Shown here in pieces: positions 5,058 through 6,613 of a stretch of 6,613 nucleotides of DNA. Below the pieces are notes generated by a model. The model was given only the letters and a program-made list of their open reading frames with translations, had not been told where the DNA came from and ran no database searches. Both the position numbers and the translations under genes were made by a program. The first letter of the stretch is position 1. Each line of letters opens with the position of its first letter. Origin of the DNA: an uncultured Prevotellaceae bacterium (GTDB lineage: Bacteria; Bacteroidota; Bacteroidia; Bacteroidales; Bacteroidaceae); contig CAMJAO010000125.1 of NCBI GenBank assembly GCA_946403615.1, positions 1-6,613 on the forward strand, read 5' to 3'.

Positions 5058-6432
5058 GGAAACTGCGCTCCTTGATTTCTTTCACCTCTTCGAGAGGCAC
5101 TGAACAGCGCATGTCATCCTCAAACACCTTTTTCAACCGCAGCGCCATCGTCTGGTCATAGAAAAACACATTCGACTCGAAATTATTCTCAAAACTGCGA
5201 AAGTCAATGTTCGTCGAACCGCACGAACACAGGCTGTCGTCGCATATCAACAATTTCGAGTGGTTGAATCCCTCCTTATATAAATAGATCTTCACCCCGT
5301 CGTCGGCCGCTTGCATCAAAAACGAACGGCTGGCCCACTTCACCACCTTGGCATCGGCTTTCATGGGTATCATCAGTCGCACATCCACACCCGACTGGGC
5401 ACATGAGCGCATGGCGAAAAGCACCGTCTCGGTGGGCAGGAAATAGGGTGTGGACATATACACGTATTTCTTCGCATTGTGCAGGATGCTCACATAGCCA
5501 TGCATCATCTCCGGCGATTCGCTCGTGGGGTTGCTGGTAACGATCTGCGCCAAGCAGTTGTTCACGATACCGCTGTCAACCTCCGGATAGAACGACCGGT
5601 CGGAGATGAGTGTGCGGTCCACGAAATACCAATCTACGAGGAAGGCGCACTGTATGCCATAGACCGCGCCGCCCCGGATGCGCAGATGGGTGTCGCGCCA
5701 CGGCTGCACTTTCGTGCCTTTCACATAGCGCTGGGCGATATTCATGCCGCCGATAAACCCCACCTTGCCGTCGATGACGCACAGTTTGCGGTGATTACGG
5801 TAATTCACCTTGCTTGTAAACGCAGGGAATTTGACAGGCATGAACGCGTGCACGTCGATACCCGCCTCACGCATCCGCTCAAAGAAAGCCGACGGTACCT
5901 TCCAGCACCCCACATCATCGTAGATGACACGCACCTCGACTCCCTCATCGGCTTTGGTGATGAGCGCGTCGCTGACCAGGTAGCCCAGCGGGTCATCCTC
6001 GAAGATATAGGTGTCGATATGGATATGGTGTTTGGCCTTCGCTATCTCGCTCAACAATGCGGGGAAGAACTCATAACCGTCGGTATAGATATCCACCTCG
6101 TTGTTTTTGAAGGGCAGCGACCACCCGTTGCTTGCAAACAGACGGATGAGATTGCGATATTCCTCGGGCAACTGCAAACTGCGCTGCTCTACAAAACCCA
6201 GCATCGAGCGGTGGGTCAACTGGTCCAGGCTCTGTTTGCTGATATATCGTTCGCGGCGGGTGTTCTGTCCGAAAAAGAAATAGAGGATGACTCCGATAAC
6301 CGGCAGAAACACCAACGCCAACAACCAGACCAACGCCTTCGCCGGCTGACGGTTGTCCATCAGCATGGCAATGATAGTACCCAAGGTTACCACCGCATAA
6401 ATGACGAATATGATCCAGTGTACATAGAGCAT
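5008..6432 (-). CDS. cls: Cardiolipin synthase (phospholipase D family)
   Basis: Membrane enzyme that joins two phosphatidylglycerol molecules (or a related donor) into cardiolipin and glycerol. It has 474 residues, a usual length for bacterial Cls. Two N-terminal membrane segments (about 5-24 and 33-54) form the PLDc_N domain with the typical NRQPAKALVWLLALVFLPVIG region between and within them. The two HKD motifs are complete: H214-K216-D221 in YRNHRKLCVIDG, followed by FIGGMN, and H391-K393-D398 in FNHSKLLICDD, followed by GSTNID. The C-terminal RLFAPML is a typical family end. It is convergent with rsmD and overlaps it by 50 bp. The ATG at 6432 is preceded by AGGAGG with a 9-nt spacer, which fixes the start. 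No TAnnTTTG box is visible between 6433 and 6613, so the promoter may lie beyond the window. Confidence 0.95.
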   Translation of the reverse strand: MLYVHWIIFVIYAVVTLGTIIAMLMDNRQPAKALVWLLALVFLPVIGVILYFFFGQNTRRERYISKQSLDQLTHRSMLGFVEQRSLQLPEEYRNLIRLFASNGWSLPFKNNEVDIYTDGYEFFPALLSEIAKAKHHIHIDTYIFEDDPLGYLVSDALITKADEGVEVRVIYDDVGCWKVPSAFFERMREAGIDVHAFMPVKFPAFTSKVNYRNHRKLCVIDGKVGFIGGMNIAQRYVKGTKVQPWRDTHLRIRGGAVYGIQCAFLVDWYFVDRTLISDRSFYPEVDSGIVNNCLAQIVTSNPTSESPEMMHGYVSILHNAKKYVYMSTPYFLPTETVLFAMRSCAQSGVDVRLMIPMKADAKVVKWASRSFLMQAADDGVKIYLYKEGFNHSKLLICDDSLCSCGSTNIDFRSFENNFESNVFFYDQTMALRLKKVFEDDMRCSVPLEEVKEIKERSFLKRLWESFVRLFAPML

Positions 6433-6441
6433 TTAGAGCTT

Positions 6442-6447
6442 CCTCCT
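6442..6447 (-). promoter_or_regulatory. Strong Shine-Dalgarno sequence of cls
   Basis: On the minus strand this reads AGGAGG, 9 nt before the cls ATG. A perfect Shine-Dalgarno match is unusual in Bacteroidota, and none of the other five genes here has one. It supports the chosen cls start. Confidence 0.65.
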
Positions 6448-6450
6448 GTG

Positions 6451-6497
6451 AGATTTGAGGTTTGAGATTTGAGATTTGAGATTTGAGATTTGAGGTT
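6451..6497 (+). repeat. Heptamer tandem repeat AGATTTG x6.7
   Basis: Six full 7-bp units (five AGATTTG, one AGGTTTG) plus a partial AGGTT, located just upstream of cls. The minus-strand transcript would carry CAAATCT repeats in the cls leader if transcription starts further right. Confidence 0.9.
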
Positions 6498-6498
6498 A

Positions 6499-6538
6499 GT
6501 AAGGTTTTTAAGGTCCTTAAGGACTTTAACGGCCTTAC
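6499..6538. repeat. 40-bp interrupted palindrome
   Basis: Outer arms GTAAGG (6499-6504) and CCTTAC (6533-6538) enclose a 3/3 internal loop and an inner near-perfect palindrome, TTAAGGTCCTT facing AAGGACTTTAA (6508-6529), with one mismatch or wobble. There is almost no loop, so it fits a cruciform or a protein-binding dyad better than a classical RNA hairpin. It sits upstream of cls. Confidence 0.65.
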
Positions 6539-6593
6539 CATCAAGAGACTAATGTCCTTTTAACTTCCGAGCGAACGCAGTGAGCGATAACTT

Positions 6594-6613
6594 CCTTAAC
6601 TTCTTTAACTTCC
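6594..6613 (-). repeat. GGAAGTTAA-type 9-mer repeat, copy C (inverted)
   Basis: The minus strand reads exactly the same 20 bases as 2652-2671 and continues with a third, partly diverged 9-mer (GGAAGTTAT). It reaches the window edge and may extend beyond it. Confidence 0.75.

Noticed and set aside
5479..6465. 328-codon open frame antisense to cls
   Set aside because: It is a shadow of the cls codon pattern; the product has no family features, while the opposite strand has both HKD motifs.
6071..6544. 157-codon minus-strand frame covering the cls start and the AGATTTG repeat
   Set aside because: It overlaps cls in another frame, and its first part is a translated tandem repeat.

Overview
The window looks like the chromosome of a Bacteroidota species in the order Bacteroidales, most likely Prevotellaceae. 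Three things point there: families largely confined to this group (DUF4923 lipoprotein, DUF3822), a promoter of the Bacteroides type (TTTG, 20-nt spacer, TACTTTTG), and a general lack of Shine-Dalgarno sequences. No rRNA, tRNA, CRISPR array, transposase or phage gene was seen.

Layout. Positions 1-421 have no gene and hold a mosaic of dispersed repeats: five copies of a 25-bp ACGAATTT-type repeat in both orientations, CCCTAAA-like heptamers and a GC-rich element. Two minus-strand genes follow: a DUF4923 lipoprotein (422-1054, with its own -7 box) and, upstream of it, a stand-alone RecD/Dda-like SF1B helicase (1219-2643). The divergent gap 2644-2873 contains a 26-bp direct repeat whose second copy forms the -33 half of a clear promoter reading to the right. 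Three plus-strand genes follow: a bitopic protein with pilin-like layout (2874-3350), DUF3822 (3515-4264) and the 16S rRNA methyltransferase RsmD (4485-5057). RsmD overlaps tail-to-tail by 50 bp with a minus-strand cardiolipin synthase (5008-6432). The right edge has a heptamer tandem repeat, a 40-bp interrupted palindrome and a 9-mer repeat.

The six genes are ordinary chromosomal genes: DNA repair or recombination helicase, rRNA modification, phospholipid synthesis, and three poorly characterised envelope or unknown proteins. No obvious defence or mobile system is present. The most interesting material is (a) the neighbouring pair of a pilin-like bitopic protein and DUF3822, which I recall as having an actin-like fold, suggesting a PilM/PilN- or GspL-like pair, and (b) the repeat load of nearly every intergenic gap. 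That load includes several unrelated motifs that repeat with a 7-bp period and a 20-bp sequence present as exact inverted copies about 3.9 kb apart. Repeat copies were located by eye, and family names come from recognising motifs, not from searches.
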